A DNA stretch of 64,000 nt, from contig CAVVWN010000008.1 in assembly GCA_963752045.1 (NCBI GenBank), forward strand, positions 1 through 64,000. Reading direction: 5' to 3'. Below the pieces are notes generated by a model that saw only the letters and a list, made by a program, of their open reading frames with translations, did not search any database and had not been told where the DNA came from. The translations under genes were made by a program, and so were the position numbers. Positions 25,804 through 34,112 of this stretch are shown in pieces (position 1 is the first letter of the stretch; the number at the start of each line of letters is the position of its first letter). The stretch is from DATKDF01 sp963752045 (lineage in GTDB: Bacteria > Acidobacteriota > Vicinamibacteria > Vicinamibacterales > SCN-69-37).

Positions 25804-27245
25804 TGATGACCAAGAAGCTTCTGTTGATTGCTGTTGTGGTGCTGGCGGCCCAGGTTGGTTCGACGGGTGCTGGCAAGGGTGTGACCGAGTGGGCCATGTG
25901 GGGCGGGTCGCCCGACCGGAACATGGTGTCTGACGCGACGGGGTTGCCGACCGAGTGGGACGTCAAGACCGGTAAGAACATCAAGTGGGTGGCCGCGCTC
26001 GGGTCGCAAAGCTACGGGAACCCGACTGTCGCCAACGGCGTCGTGCTGGTCGGCACGAACAACGAGGCCACGCGCGACCCGAACCAGGCCGGCGACCGCG
26101 GCGTGTTGATGGCGTTTGCCGAGTCGAACGGCGAGTTCCTGTGGCAGGCGACGTTCGAGAAGCTGCTGTCGGGCCGCGCCAACGACTGGCCGTTCCAGGG
26201 CATCGCCTCGTCGCCGCTCATCATCGGCGAGGTGGCCTACTTCGTCTCGAACCGCGGCATCGTCCACGCCGTGGACATCCGCGGGTTCCACGACGACGAG
26301 AACGACGGCACCATCACGAACGAGACGCTCACCGGCCCCCACGATCCGGATTTCATCTGGGCGTTCGACATGATGGAGGAGGTCGGCGCCTTCCCGCACA
26401 ACCTGGCGAACTCCTCGCCGGTGGCGTGGGACGGGCTGCTCTACGTGTCGACCGGCAACGGTCAGGACGAAAGCCACGTGAACATTCCCTCGCCGCGCGC
26501 GCCGGCCATCATCGCCCTCGACATCAAGACCGGGAAGCTCGTCTGGGAGGACGCCTCACCCGGCGATCGCATCCTGCACGGCCAGTGGTCCACGCCGGCC
26601 GTCGGCATGATTGGGGGCGTGATGCAGGCGGTGCACGGCCAGGGCGACGGCTGGATCCGCGGCTACAACGCGAAGACCGGCGAGAAGCTCTGGGAGTTCG
26701 ACACGAACCCCAAGGACTCGGTCTGGCCGAAGACGCGCAACGAGGTCATCGCCACGCCGGTCATCTTCGACAACAAGGTGTTCATCGCCAACGGCCAGGA
26801 CCCCGAGCACGGCGAAGGCGTCGGACATCTCTACGCGATTGACGGCACCAAGCGCGGCGACATCACCGAAACGGGGCGCGTCTGGCACTACGACGAGATT
26901 CGGCGCTCCATCTCGACCGCCTCAATCAAGGACGGCCTGATCTACTATCCGGACTTCAGCGGCTTCCTTCACTGTCTGGACATCGCCACCGGCAAGCAGG
27001 TGTGGATGCACGACATGTTCGCCGCCATGTGGAGCTCGACGATGGTGGCCGACGGCAAGGTGTACCTGGGCGACGAGGACGGCGACGTGGTCATCATGCA
27101 GCATGGCCGCGAGAAGAAGATCATCAACGAAGTGAACATGGGAAGCTCGGTGTATTCGACCGTCATCACCGCCAACGGCGTGATGTACATCATGACGCGC
27201 AACGAGCTGTTCGCCATCCAGGAGGGCGCCCAGCTCACGCGGTGA
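25803..27245 (+). CDS. Secreted PQQ-like beta-propeller protein
   Basis: 480 residues, start ATG overlapping the previous stop, signal peptide LLLIAVVVLAAQVGSTGAG. Propeller blades run through the whole mature protein (DIKTGKLVWEDASPGD, NAKTGEKLWEFDTNPK, DIATGKQVWMHDMFAAMW). The opening EWAMWGGSPDRNMVSDATGL is typical of acidobacterial PQQ-like propellers found near glucose or alcohol dehydrogenase-like proteins, but no haem or PQQ-binding Cys-Cys pair is present. Translational coupling with the upstream gene suggests that the two proteins act together. Confidence 0.8.
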   Translation: MMTKKLLLIAVVVLAAQVGSTGAGKGVTEWAMWGGSPDRNMVSDATGLPTEWDVKTGKNIKWVAALGSQSYGNPTVANGVVLVGTNNEATRDPNQAGDRGVLMAFAESNGEFLWQATFEKLLSGRANDWPFQGIASSPLIIGEVAYFVSNRGIVHAVDIRGFHDDENDGTITNETLTGPHDPDFIWAFDMMEEVGAFPHNLANSSPVAWDGLLYVSTGNGQDESHVNIPSPRAPAIIALDIKTGKLVWEDASPGDRILHGQWSTPAVGMIGGVMQAVHGQGDGWIRGYNAKTGEKLWEFDTNPKDSVWPKTRNEVIATPVIFDNKVFIANGQDPEHGEGVGHLYAIDGTKRGDITETGRVWHYDEIRRSISTASIKDGLIYYPDFSGFLHCLDIATGKQVWMHDMFAAMWSSTMVADGKVYLGDEDGDVVIMQHGREKKIINEVNMGSSVYSTVITANGVMYIMTRNELFAIQEGAQLTR

Positions 27246-27255
27246 CGGGGCCAAA

Positions 27256-27349
27256 GGAGGGGCGGGCTTCAGCCCGCCTCCGGACGTGCGAAAGGGAGGG
27301 GCGGGCTTCAGCCCGCCCTTGGCTCGGGCCGGCTGAAGCCGGCCCCTCC
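27256..27349. repeat. GC-rich palindromic repeats (REP-like)
   Basis: Two direct copies of GGGGCGGGCTTCAGCCCGCC (each itself a palindrome), then a related reversed palindrome GGCCGGCTGAAGCCGGCCCC. This fills the gap between two propeller genes of the same strand and could act as an attenuating stem-loop between them. Confidence 0.85.
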
Positions 27350-27371
27350 GAATGTTCCCGGGACGCTCTCG

Positions 27372-28490
27372 ATGACGACGATTCGGACGACGCTTGCGTT
27401 TCTGGCCCTGGCGGTCCTCTCGGCCTCCGCCCAGTCTCCGTCCGCCTCCTGGCCGCAGTTCCGCAACACGCCCACGCTCTCGGGCCTGGCGGCCACGCCG
27501 CTGCCGGCATCACTTCGCCTGCAGTGGACGTATCAGGCCGGGTCGGCGGTGGAGTCGTCGGCGGCGCTCCTCGACGGCGTGGCCTACGTCGGCACGTCGG
27601 CGGGCGAGCTCGTCGCGCTCGACGCGGCCAGCGGAAGCGTGAAATGGAAGTACACCGGCGCTAATCCCGACTACGGCATCGGCGAGTCGTCGCCAGCCGT
27701 CGCGAACGGCACGGTGTACATCGGCGACCTCGACGGCGTGTTCCATGCCGTCGACGCGGCCACGGGCAAGGCGAAGTGGACGTTCCGGACGAAGGCTGAA
27801 ATCAAATCGTCGCCCGTCGTCGCCGGCACGCGCGTGCTCATCGGCTCTTACGACGGCAGCCTCTACGCGCTCGACACCGCAACCGGACGGGAGCTGTGGA
27901 AGGTGACCACCGACAACTACGTGCATGCCACGCCGGCCATCTGGAACGGCGTCGCCTACTTCGGCGGCTGCGACGAGTTCTTCCACGGCGTGCGGTTGTC
28001 GGACGGCGAGCAGGTCGTCGAGCTCTCCACCGAGGCCTATACGGCCGCGTCGGCCGCGATCGCCGATGGCGTGGCCTACTTCGGCACGTTCGCCAACGAC
28101 GTCGTCGCGGTCGACATCGCCGCGAAGCGCGTGAAGTGGCGTTTCATGGACCCGGACCGCCAGTTCCCGTTCTACTCGTCGGCGGCATTTGCCAACGGTC
28201 TCGTCGTCATCGGCGGCCGCGACAAGTTCGTCCGCGCGCTCGATGCCGCATCCGGCAAGGAGCGCTGGGCGTTCGCGACGCGCGCGCGCGTCGATTCCTC
28301 GCCAGCCATCGCCGGCAACCGGGTTGTCGTGGGGTCCGGCGACGGCAAGGTCTACGTTCTGAGTCTCGAGACCGGCGCGAAAGAGTGGGAGTTCGAGGCC
28401 GGCGCCGGCTTCACGGCTTCTCCTGCCATCGCCGACGGCCGTGTCGTCATCGGCGACGTCGACGGCAACGTGTACGCCTTCGGGCGGTAG
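27372..28490 (+). CDS. Secreted PQQ-like beta-propeller protein, compact
   Basis: 372 residues with a signal peptide (LAFLALAVLSASAQ) and regular blades of the form DAASGSVKWKYTG, DAATGKAKWTFRTKAE, DTATGRELWKVTTDNY, DAASGKERWAFATRA. Each blade carries the AxDxxTGxxxW pattern of PQQ enzyme repeats. It is close in plan to BamB-like or outer-membrane propeller proteins. No catalytic residues are apparent. It is third of three consecutive propeller genes, separated from the second by REP-like palindromes. Confidence 0.8.
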   Translation: MTTIRTTLAFLALAVLSASAQSPSASWPQFRNTPTLSGLAATPLPASLRLQWTYQAGSAVESSAALLDGVAYVGTSAGELVALDAASGSVKWKYTGANPDYGIGESSPAVANGTVYIGDLDGVFHAVDAATGKAKWTFRTKAEIKSSPVVAGTRVLIGSYDGSLYALDTATGRELWKVTTDNYVHATPAIWNGVAYFGGCDEFFHGVRLSDGEQVVELSTEAYTAASAAIADGVAYFGTFANDVVAVDIAAKRVKWRFMDPDRQFPFYSSAAFANGLVVIGGRDKFVRALDAASGKERWAFATRARVDSSPAIAGNRVVVGSGDGKVYVLSLETGAKEWEFEAGAGFTASPAIADGRVVIGDVDGNVYAFGR

Positions 28491-28898
28491 CCGAGGCAGC
28501 ACCCGTCGCCTGAGATCCCAGTTGAGCACGTCGCGTGGCGCGACGCCCGCACACGACGAACAGGACCGTGGCGGTACCGGACGCCAGAGCCGGGGGACCG
28601 TGGAGACGTGGAGCCCGTGGAGGTGCGCCTCCGCCCCGTGTCGTCCACCGGTCGCCGTGGCCCCGTCGGGGCCGACCGGGCGCCGACGAGCCGCCCCGTC
28701 CGGCGCCGGACCACCCCACTCGGCGGCTCATCGGCGCCCGGCCGGCCCCGCCGCCCGCGGCCGGAGGCCGCGCGAGCGCCGCTCGCGGCCACGGCGACCA
28801 AGCGCTGCTGCGGCTTGTGGTCGCCGGAGGTTCTCCACGAACTCCACGTTCTCAATGGTGGCCTTTTCGTAGCAGATCCCAGTTTCACGATTCCAGAT
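28491..28898. other. Intergenic region, about 400 bp, no gene seen
   Basis: GC-rich DNA between two convergent genes. Frames here give Arg/Pro/Gly-rich translations without homology-like motifs. One minus-strand frame near 28800-28890 (CYEKATIENVEFVENLRRP) looks faintly coding but has no start or continuation. I see no RNA gene or clear terminator. Confidence 0.5.
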
Positions 28899-29421
28899 TC
28901 ACTGTCGCGCCCTCGGCCACATGAGTGCCGCGAGTCCAGGGCCCCACGCAAAGGCCCAGGCCGCGAACTGGAGGGCGTAGTTCCGTCCGCCGGCCGGCGG
29001 ACGGCCCCAGAGCGTGCCGACGACCAGGTAGAAGGCGAGGCCGCCGAGCGCGGCCGCCAGGACGCCGCGGATCGCAATCTCGGCGGAGCCGCCCGAGCCT
29101 ACGCCGAAGATAGCGGCCATCGAGCCACGCCAGCAGCAACCACAGGGCCGCCCATGCCGCGAGCATGGCCGCCTGGCCGATGAGTGGCACGAGCGCGTAG
29201 TAGGCCAGCGCGCCGCCGGCGCCGGCCACCATGCCGAGCGGCAGGCCGGCAGCCACCCGGCCGGCAGCTGCCCCGAGAACTCCACCCACTGCCGTGAGCA
29301 GCACGACACCGTGGATGATGCCGGCCGTCATCCGGTGCTGGACGCCAAGTGAATACCAGACCAGATCGCCAAGCGTGGAAACGGCGGCGACGATGACGAT
29401 GCCGACGACGAGGCGTGCCAT
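28899..29421 (-). CDS. Small integral membrane protein, frameshifted
   Basis: From ATG 29421 the frame gives four hydrophobic helices (LVVGIVIVAAVSTLGDLVWY, IIHGVVLLTAVGGVLGAAAG, then AALWLLLAWLDGRY). Near 29115 the frame must move by one base to continue as AAIFGVGSGGSAEIAIRG, VLAAALGGLAFYLVVGTLWG and ALQFAAWAFAWGPGLAALMW, ending at 28899. Together they make about 174 residues with six helices. The second part has its own ATG, so two overlapping short genes is the alternative. It follows the MFS gene by 9 bp and is probably co-transcribed. Function unknown. Confidence 0.6.
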
Positions 29422-29430
29422 TCCGATTCC

Positions 29431-30753
29431 TTATTCCGGCAGGTCTTCGCTCTTCGGCTCCGGCAGCGCGAAGCTCAGCAGGAACCCACCGACGTAGACG
29501 AATGCCGCGACGAGTGTGGCGGCCTTGGCCAGGGAGATCGGTGGCGGGCCGCTCATCATCGGCTGGATGATGGCCGTCGTGACGTAGGCGAACGACGTGC
29601 CCAGCATCCGGCCGCCGATGTTGGCCGCAAACCCCTCGCCGGTGCCACGCAGGTGCGTCGGGTACACCCGCGGCAGGTAGTTCCCCCAGAAGCTGAACTG
29701 CGCGACGGTGAAGAGGCCGGCAAAGAACATCATCCAGCTCACCGTCGCGACACTCGAGGACTGCGCCATCCAGAACGTGGCCGGGACGATGATGAGGCCG
29801 GGCACCTGGAACACCCAGAGCAGTCGCCGGCGGCTGACGATGGCGAGCACGAGAAGCGCGAGCGCGAACCGGCCCACCAGACCGCCGACTTCCTGCCACG
29901 ACTGCACGGCGCCAGCCGCGGCGCGCTGGGCGGCCGGCTCGAGCGACGCAATCTCGGGCAGCCCGGGGACGATTCGTGGCATCTGCTGAATCGCGCCGAA
30001 GGCCGCGCCATAGGCCAGCGCGAACATCAGCGTCGTCACGATCGTGGTGCGACGAAGCTCGGGGCTGAAGATCGCGCCGAGGGTCGGGCGTATGAGCGTG
30101 CCTGCCAGGCGCTTCTTCTCCCATACCGGCGATTCGGGCAGGAACGGGCGAATCACGAGCAGCGGCAGCGCCGGGAAGAAGCCGGACATGAGCGTGTAGC
30201 GCCACACGTCGTCGGGCCCGCCGTAGATGGCCGGGAGCGAGGCAGCCAGCCGGTTGATGACGAGGTACGCCTGGGCCACCATGATGCCGCCGAGCGACGA
30301 GAAGGCCTGCGTGTAGCCGAGCACGCGCTCGCGCTGTCTCGGGTCGGTGAAGACTTCGGCAAGCCACGCGACGGCAGCCACGAACTCCACGCTCACGCCG
30401 ATGAAGGTGGTCGACCTGAAGAACAGAAACTGTCCGAGCGTCGTGCTGAAGGCGGCTGCGAGCACCGAGAACGCGTAGATGAGGATGCTCCAGACGAGCA
30501 CGCGGCGCCGCCCGAAGCGGTCCGTGAGGTACCCGCCGAGCAGACCGAACAGGCCCCCGGCAATCGCCGGGATCCAGAAGAGCAACCCGACCCACTGCTG
30601 ATACTCAGGGGTGCCAGGCGTGAGGCCGCCCAGCTCCCTGAGCGCATCGCCCACGATGAGCGGCAGCATGAGCAGTTCGTAGATGTCGAAGGCGAAGCCG
30701 ATCGCGGCGATGGTGCAGATCAACCACTGCACCGGCGTCAGACGACTGGACAT
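29431..30753 (-). CDS. MFS transporter
   Basis: 440 residues, 12 hydrophobic helices. The conserved MFS loop 2-3 motif appears as GGYLTDRFGRRRVLVW near 70-85, and the N-terminal helix has FAFDIYELLMLPLIV, as in sugar- or aromatic-acid-type porters. The central loop contains FLPESPVWEKKR, the PESPxW signature of metabolite/H+ symporters. A polar organic acid or sugar is the likely substrate, but nothing in the neighbours fixes it. Confidence 0.85.
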   Translation of the reverse strand: MSSRLTPVQWLICTIAAIGFAFDIYELLMLPLIVGDALRELGGLTPGTPEYQQWVGLLFWIPAIAGGLFGLLGGYLTDRFGRRRVLVWSILIYAFSVLAAAFSTTLGQFLFFRSTTFIGVSVEFVAAVAWLAEVFTDPRQRERVLGYTQAFSSLGGIMVAQAYLVINRLAASLPAIYGGPDDVWRYTLMSGFFPALPLLVIRPFLPESPVWEKKRLAGTLIRPTLGAIFSPELRRTTIVTTLMFALAYGAAFGAIQQMPRIVPGLPEIASLEPAAQRAAAGAVQSWQEVGGLVGRFALALLVLAIVSRRRLLWVFQVPGLIIVPATFWMAQSSSVATVSWMMFFAGLFTVAQFSFWGNYLPRVYPTHLRGTGEGFAANIGGRMLGTSFAYVTTAIIQPMMSGPPPISLAKAATLVAAFVYVGGFLLSFALPEPKSEDLPE

Positions 30754-30803
30754 GAGCTGGAGGTCCTCCCGCGGGCGATTATAGACGGCTTAGGGTCGAG
30801 GGC

Positions 30804-31223
30804 TCAGGGCTCGCGCGGCTCGAGCCGGCTGCGGATGTCAGCCGGGATGTCGACGGCTCGCATCGGCGGGCCGGTGCTGACGCAAACGGCGGTCATCGAG
30901 CCGGTGGCAATCGCAGCGCCGTCGCGTGTAATCCGGTGGGTGTAGCGGATCGTGCGCTTGCTGATCGACTCCACCCGGACGTGGACGTCGATGACGTCCT
31001 CGAAATGCAGAGGCGCGGTGTACTCGATCGCGGCCGCGACCCGTGGAAACCCGAGGTCCGAGCCGGTCGGCGCCACGGTAAGGCCGGCCTCCCGCCACAT
31101 GGCATGCTCGGCCTCTTCCATGTAGCGGAAGTACCAGCTGAAGTGGACGACGCCGGCCAGGTCGGTCTCGGCAAACTGAACCTGTCGGGTGTAGTGGAAC
31201 TCTGATATCGGCACGGCCCTCAC
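30804..31223 (-). CDS. Acyl-CoA thioesterase, hot-dog fold (YbgC/4HBT-like)
   Basis: 139 residues of the 4-hydroxybenzoyl-CoA thioesterase family. VQFAETDLAGVVHFSWYFRY contains the catalytic-loop Asp (ETDLAGVVHFSWY corresponds to the usual DxDxxGHVNNxxY/F), and EEAEHAMWREAGL forms the central helix. The GTG start at 31223 lies one base past the stop of the FAD gene, so it is the third gene of a tight operon (radical SAM, FAD oxidoreductase, thioesterase). It should cleave an acyl-CoA or carrier-bound thioester; in this context it may release the product of the other two enzymes. Confidence 0.82.
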   Translation of the reverse strand: MRAVPISEFHYTRQVQFAETDLAGVVHFSWYFRYMEEAEHAMWREAGLTVAPTGSDLGFPRVAAAIEYTAPLHFEDVIDVHVRVESISKRTIRYTHRITRDGAAIATGSMTAVCVSTGPPMRAVDIPADIRSRLEPREP

Positions 31224-31224
31224 C

Positions 31225-32478
31225 TTACGCCGTCGTGATGTCGACGGCCTCGACTGCCTGGCGTCGGCGGAATGTCTCGAGCGCCACGATGAGCGGTTGG
31301 AGATCGGTGAGCACGTTCCCGACGAGCGTGTCGACGACGAGCGGGTGCAGGTGGGGATAGGCGTCGAGGAAGTGGCGGAAGCTGAAGCGTTCGTCGTAGA
31401 AGGACAGCACGAGGTGGCGGAACGCCGTCAGCGAGTGCGTCAGCTGGCTGCGATAGGTCTCGAAATGCCCGGCCTGAATCGGCCCGCCCGCGGCGAACGC
31501 GGCGTGGATGGCGTCGGCGGCCATCTCGCCGCTCTTGAGGGCCAGGAACACGCCGCTCGAAAACAGCGGGTCGAGAAACGCGAACGCATCGCCCGCCAGG
31601 CAGAATCCGTCACCCGCAATCGCGGTGGAGGAGTAGGAGAACTCGCCCGTGACCCTTACGGGCTCGACCTGCGTGCCCTGGCGGATGTGATCGTGGATCC
31701 AGAGGCACGCTTCCGCCTCACGCCGGAAGATGGCTTCGGGATCCCTCATGTCCCGGTAGAAGTAGCCGGCCTCGCCGACCACACCCACGCTCACGACGTC
31801 ATCGGGCAGCGGGATGTACCAGAACCACCCTTTGTGCGGAACGTACGCGACGGTCGTGGCGCCCTCGTCGAGGCCCGGATCGCGCCTGGCCCCCTTGAAG
31901 TAGGTCCAGAGCGAGATCTTGTCGAGCTCGGGATCCCGGACCTTCCAGCCCATTCTTCGCGACAGCAGCGTGTCGCGCCCGGTCGCGTCGACGACGACGC
32001 GCGCGGTGAACTCGAGGCCCCTGCGCCCGTCGCGTTCGTCGGCGCGGACCCCCACCACGCGTGTGCCGTGCATCAGCGGTTCCCGGACCGTGACACCCTG
32101 CCGGACTTCGGCGCCCTTCTCGCGGGCGTTGTCGAGGAGCATCGCGTCGAAGTCGCTGCGCAGCACCTGCCAGGTTTGCGCGCACTCGTGCTTGATCGTC
32201 TCGTGGAAGTAGAACGGATGCGAAACCTGACCGGTGAGGGAGACGAACTGCACGCTGTACTTCTTCGGGTTTGCCGAGGCGCGCAGCCGCTCGATCAGGC
32301 CAAGACGATTCAGCGTGAACCACGTGTAGGGAATCAGGGACTCCCCGAGATGGTAACGCGGGAACACCTCGCGCTCGAGGATGAGCACACGATGCCCGTA
32401 CCCGGCCAGGAGCGCGCCCGCGGTGGATCCGGCCGGCCCGCCGCCAATCACAATCGCGTCGTAGTCAGTCCGCTCCAC
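31225..32478 (-). CDS. FAD-dependent oxidoreductase, halogenase/geranylgeranyl-reductase-like
   Basis: 417 residues. The N-terminal FAD fold shows IVIGGGPAGSTAGALLA (GxGxxG) and LEREVFPRYHLGESLIP. A second FAD site reads FCLAGDAFAFLDPLFSSGV. GWFWYIPL near 190 matches the WxWxIP motif often used to recognise flavin-dependent halogenases, and NPKKYSVQF lies where such enzymes keep their active lysine. However, these features also occur in related non-halogenating reductases and epoxidases, so halogenation is possible, not shown. GTG start; one base separates it from the upstream gene. It needs a flavin reductase partner if a halogenase; none is nearby. Confidence 0.75.
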   Translation of the reverse strand: MERTDYDAIVIGGGPAGSTAGALLAGYGHRVLILEREVFPRYHLGESLIPYTWFTLNRLGLIERLRASANPKKYSVQFVSLTGQVSHPFYFHETIKHECAQTWQVLRSDFDAMLLDNAREKGAEVRQGVTVREPLMHGTRVVGVRADERDGRRGLEFTARVVVDATGRDTLLSRRMGWKVRDPELDKISLWTYFKGARRDPGLDEGATTVAYVPHKGWFWYIPLPDDVVSVGVVGEAGYFYRDMRDPEAIFRREAEACLWIHDHIRQGTQVEPVRVTGEFSYSSTAIAGDGFCLAGDAFAFLDPLFSSGVFLALKSGEMAADAIHAAFAAGGPIQAGHFETYRSQLTHSLTAFRHLVLSFYDERFSFRHFLDAYPHLHPLVVDTLVGNVLTDLQPLIVALETFRRRQAVEAVDITTA

Positions 32479-32479
32479 G

Positions 32480-33805
32480 TTATGTGTACCTGACGCTCTG
32501 GTGCTCGGGCAGGAAGAAGCGATGCAGCAGCATGTCCACTCGAAGCAGGCCCTGGCGAGTCAGCCTGATTCCTGCACCGTCGAAGTCGGCGAGAAAGCCG
32601 TCGTCGCGGATCGACGCCCAGACGTCGGCGAACCGGGCGCGAACGTCAACGCCGAACTTCCGCTGGTAGTAGGCGGGGTCGATCGCGCCTTTCTTGAGCT
32701 GCAGGACGAGCTCGCGCACCAGCTTCTCGGTGTCCGACGGCCGGTACGAACGACCGAGCGGAAGCTCGCCGCGTTCGATGGCGGCACCGTAGGCCTCCCA
32801 GGTGTCGAGGTTCTGCAGGTGCACGCCGTTGATGTGGCCGAACGACGCGACGCCGAGCGCGGCGAGGTCCGCGCCCTGCCACAGCCGGTCGCGGTACACG
32901 AAACGTGTCGAGGGGTCCTTCACCGCCGTGTAGGCGCTCCCGAGCGTGTAGCCAGCCCGTTCCAGACTCGCGAACGCTTCATCCACCCATCGCCGCCGCG
33001 TGTCCCAACTGGCGACGTGGTGGGTGAACCGCCCCGTGCCCTTGATGATGTCGGAGCTGATGGTCGTGTTGAACGGTAGCTCCATCTGGTAGATGGTGAC
33101 GCTCGCCGGCTCGAGCGCGAGCGTCCGGTCGATCGTGTGACGCCAGTTGGCATCGGTCTCGCCGAGCATGCCGGCGATCAGATCGATGTTGATCTGCGGG
33201 AACCCGAGCGATCGGGCGAACGCGTACGACCGGCCGATTTCGGCGGACCGGTGCGCACGGCCGTTGATCTCCAGGATCTCGTCGTCGAAGTTCTCGACGC
33301 CGAGGCTGAGGCGCGTGACGCCCATGCGCCGGATGGCGCGCAGCTTGGCCTCGGTGATCGTGCCCGGTTCGCACTCGAAGGTGATTTCCTCGGCGCGGTC
33401 CCACGATGCGACGGCGGTCAGTCGTGTCACGAGGCTCTTGAGTTGTGTGGTGGAGAGGAACGACGGCGTGCCGCCGCCGAAGTAGACGAAGTCGATGGGT
33501 CGCCCGGCAAGCGCGCGCCGCGTGCCGAGCATCGCCCACTCACGCGCAACCAGGTCGAGGTAGGCGTCGACGTCGCGCGCGTTCCTATCCGTGTAGACGC
33601 GGAAGTAGCAGAAGTGGCAGCGCTTACGGCAGAACGGAATGTGGACGTACAGGCCGAGCGGCACGCTCGCCGGCTGGCTGTCGAGCGCGTGAGCGGCGTC
33701 GGCTGTGAGACGGTCTTTCGACCAGACCGAAAACGGCGGGTAGTTGGCGACGAAGTAGCTTCCGACTTCCGGCTCGGTCATTCCCGTGACGGTGGCCTCG
33801 ACCAA
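32480..33805 (-). CDS. HemN-like radical SAM protein
   Basis: 441 residues from a TTG at 33805 that has AAGGAGGG four bases upstream (an ATG at 33781 is the alternative). The radical-SAM cluster motif is CRKRCHFCYF (CxxxCxxC plus aromatic) near residue 58-67. It is followed by VYFGGGTPSFLS and the HemN-family C-terminal domain. HemN relatives include oxygen-independent coproporphyrinogen oxidase and also methyltransferases and cyclopropanases that use two SAM molecules. No haem-pathway gene is adjacent, and the operon with an FAD enzyme and a thioesterase argues for a biosynthetic role rather than haem synthesis. Confidence 0.8.
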   Translation of the reverse strand: MVEATVTGMTEPEVGSYFVANYPPFSVWSKDRLTADAAHALDSQPASVPLGLYVHIPFCRKRCHFCYFRVYTDRNARDVDAYLDLVAREWAMLGTRRALAGRPIDFVYFGGGTPSFLSTTQLKSLVTRLTAVASWDRAEEITFECEPGTITEAKLRAIRRMGVTRLSLGVENFDDEILEINGRAHRSAEIGRSYAFARSLGFPQINIDLIAGMLGETDANWRHTIDRTLALEPASVTIYQMELPFNTTISSDIIKGTGRFTHHVASWDTRRRWVDEAFASLERAGYTLGSAYTAVKDPSTRFVYRDRLWQGADLAALGVASFGHINGVHLQNLDTWEAYGAAIERGELPLGRSYRPSDTEKLVRELVLQLKKGAIDPAYYQRKFGVDVRARFADVWASIRDDGFLADFDGAGIRLTRQGLLRVDMLLHRFFLPEHQSVRYT

Positions 33806-34112
33806 TGTCCCTCCTTCGGACGGCTGCGATATCTCCGGGAGCCCTAAGGGCTTTATACTGAGTAATTCGCGCTCGCGTTTCAGCGATTCGGACGCTTCCT
33901 TGACGATCGTTCGGAATCGAACTGCCGCGGGGCGCGAGTCCCTCGCTACCGGATTCTACAGACGCCGCCAGGCCGATTACGGCCTCGGGTAGTAGAGGGA
34001 CGTGCACCTCGGCGCGCCGGCTGCGGAACGGCGCGACGGTTGTGTTCTAAACTGTAAGGCTCTGATGAATCGAGGCCGGGTCAGAGGACCGGCGTCCGGG
34101 ACGAAGACGAGC
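33806..34112. other. Divergent intergenic region
   Basis: About 300 bp between the radical-SAM operon (minus) and the second TonB-like receptor (plus). It must hold promoters for both. I see a short palindrome AGCCCTAAGGGCT near 33841 and less GC-rich patches, but no site that I can name. No coding frame is convincing. Confidence 0.4.

Noticed and set aside
31225..32478. Definite flavin-dependent halogenase
   Set aside because: WxWxIP and a lysine in a suitable place are suggestive but not specific. No flavin reductase is nearby, so only a possibility is recorded.
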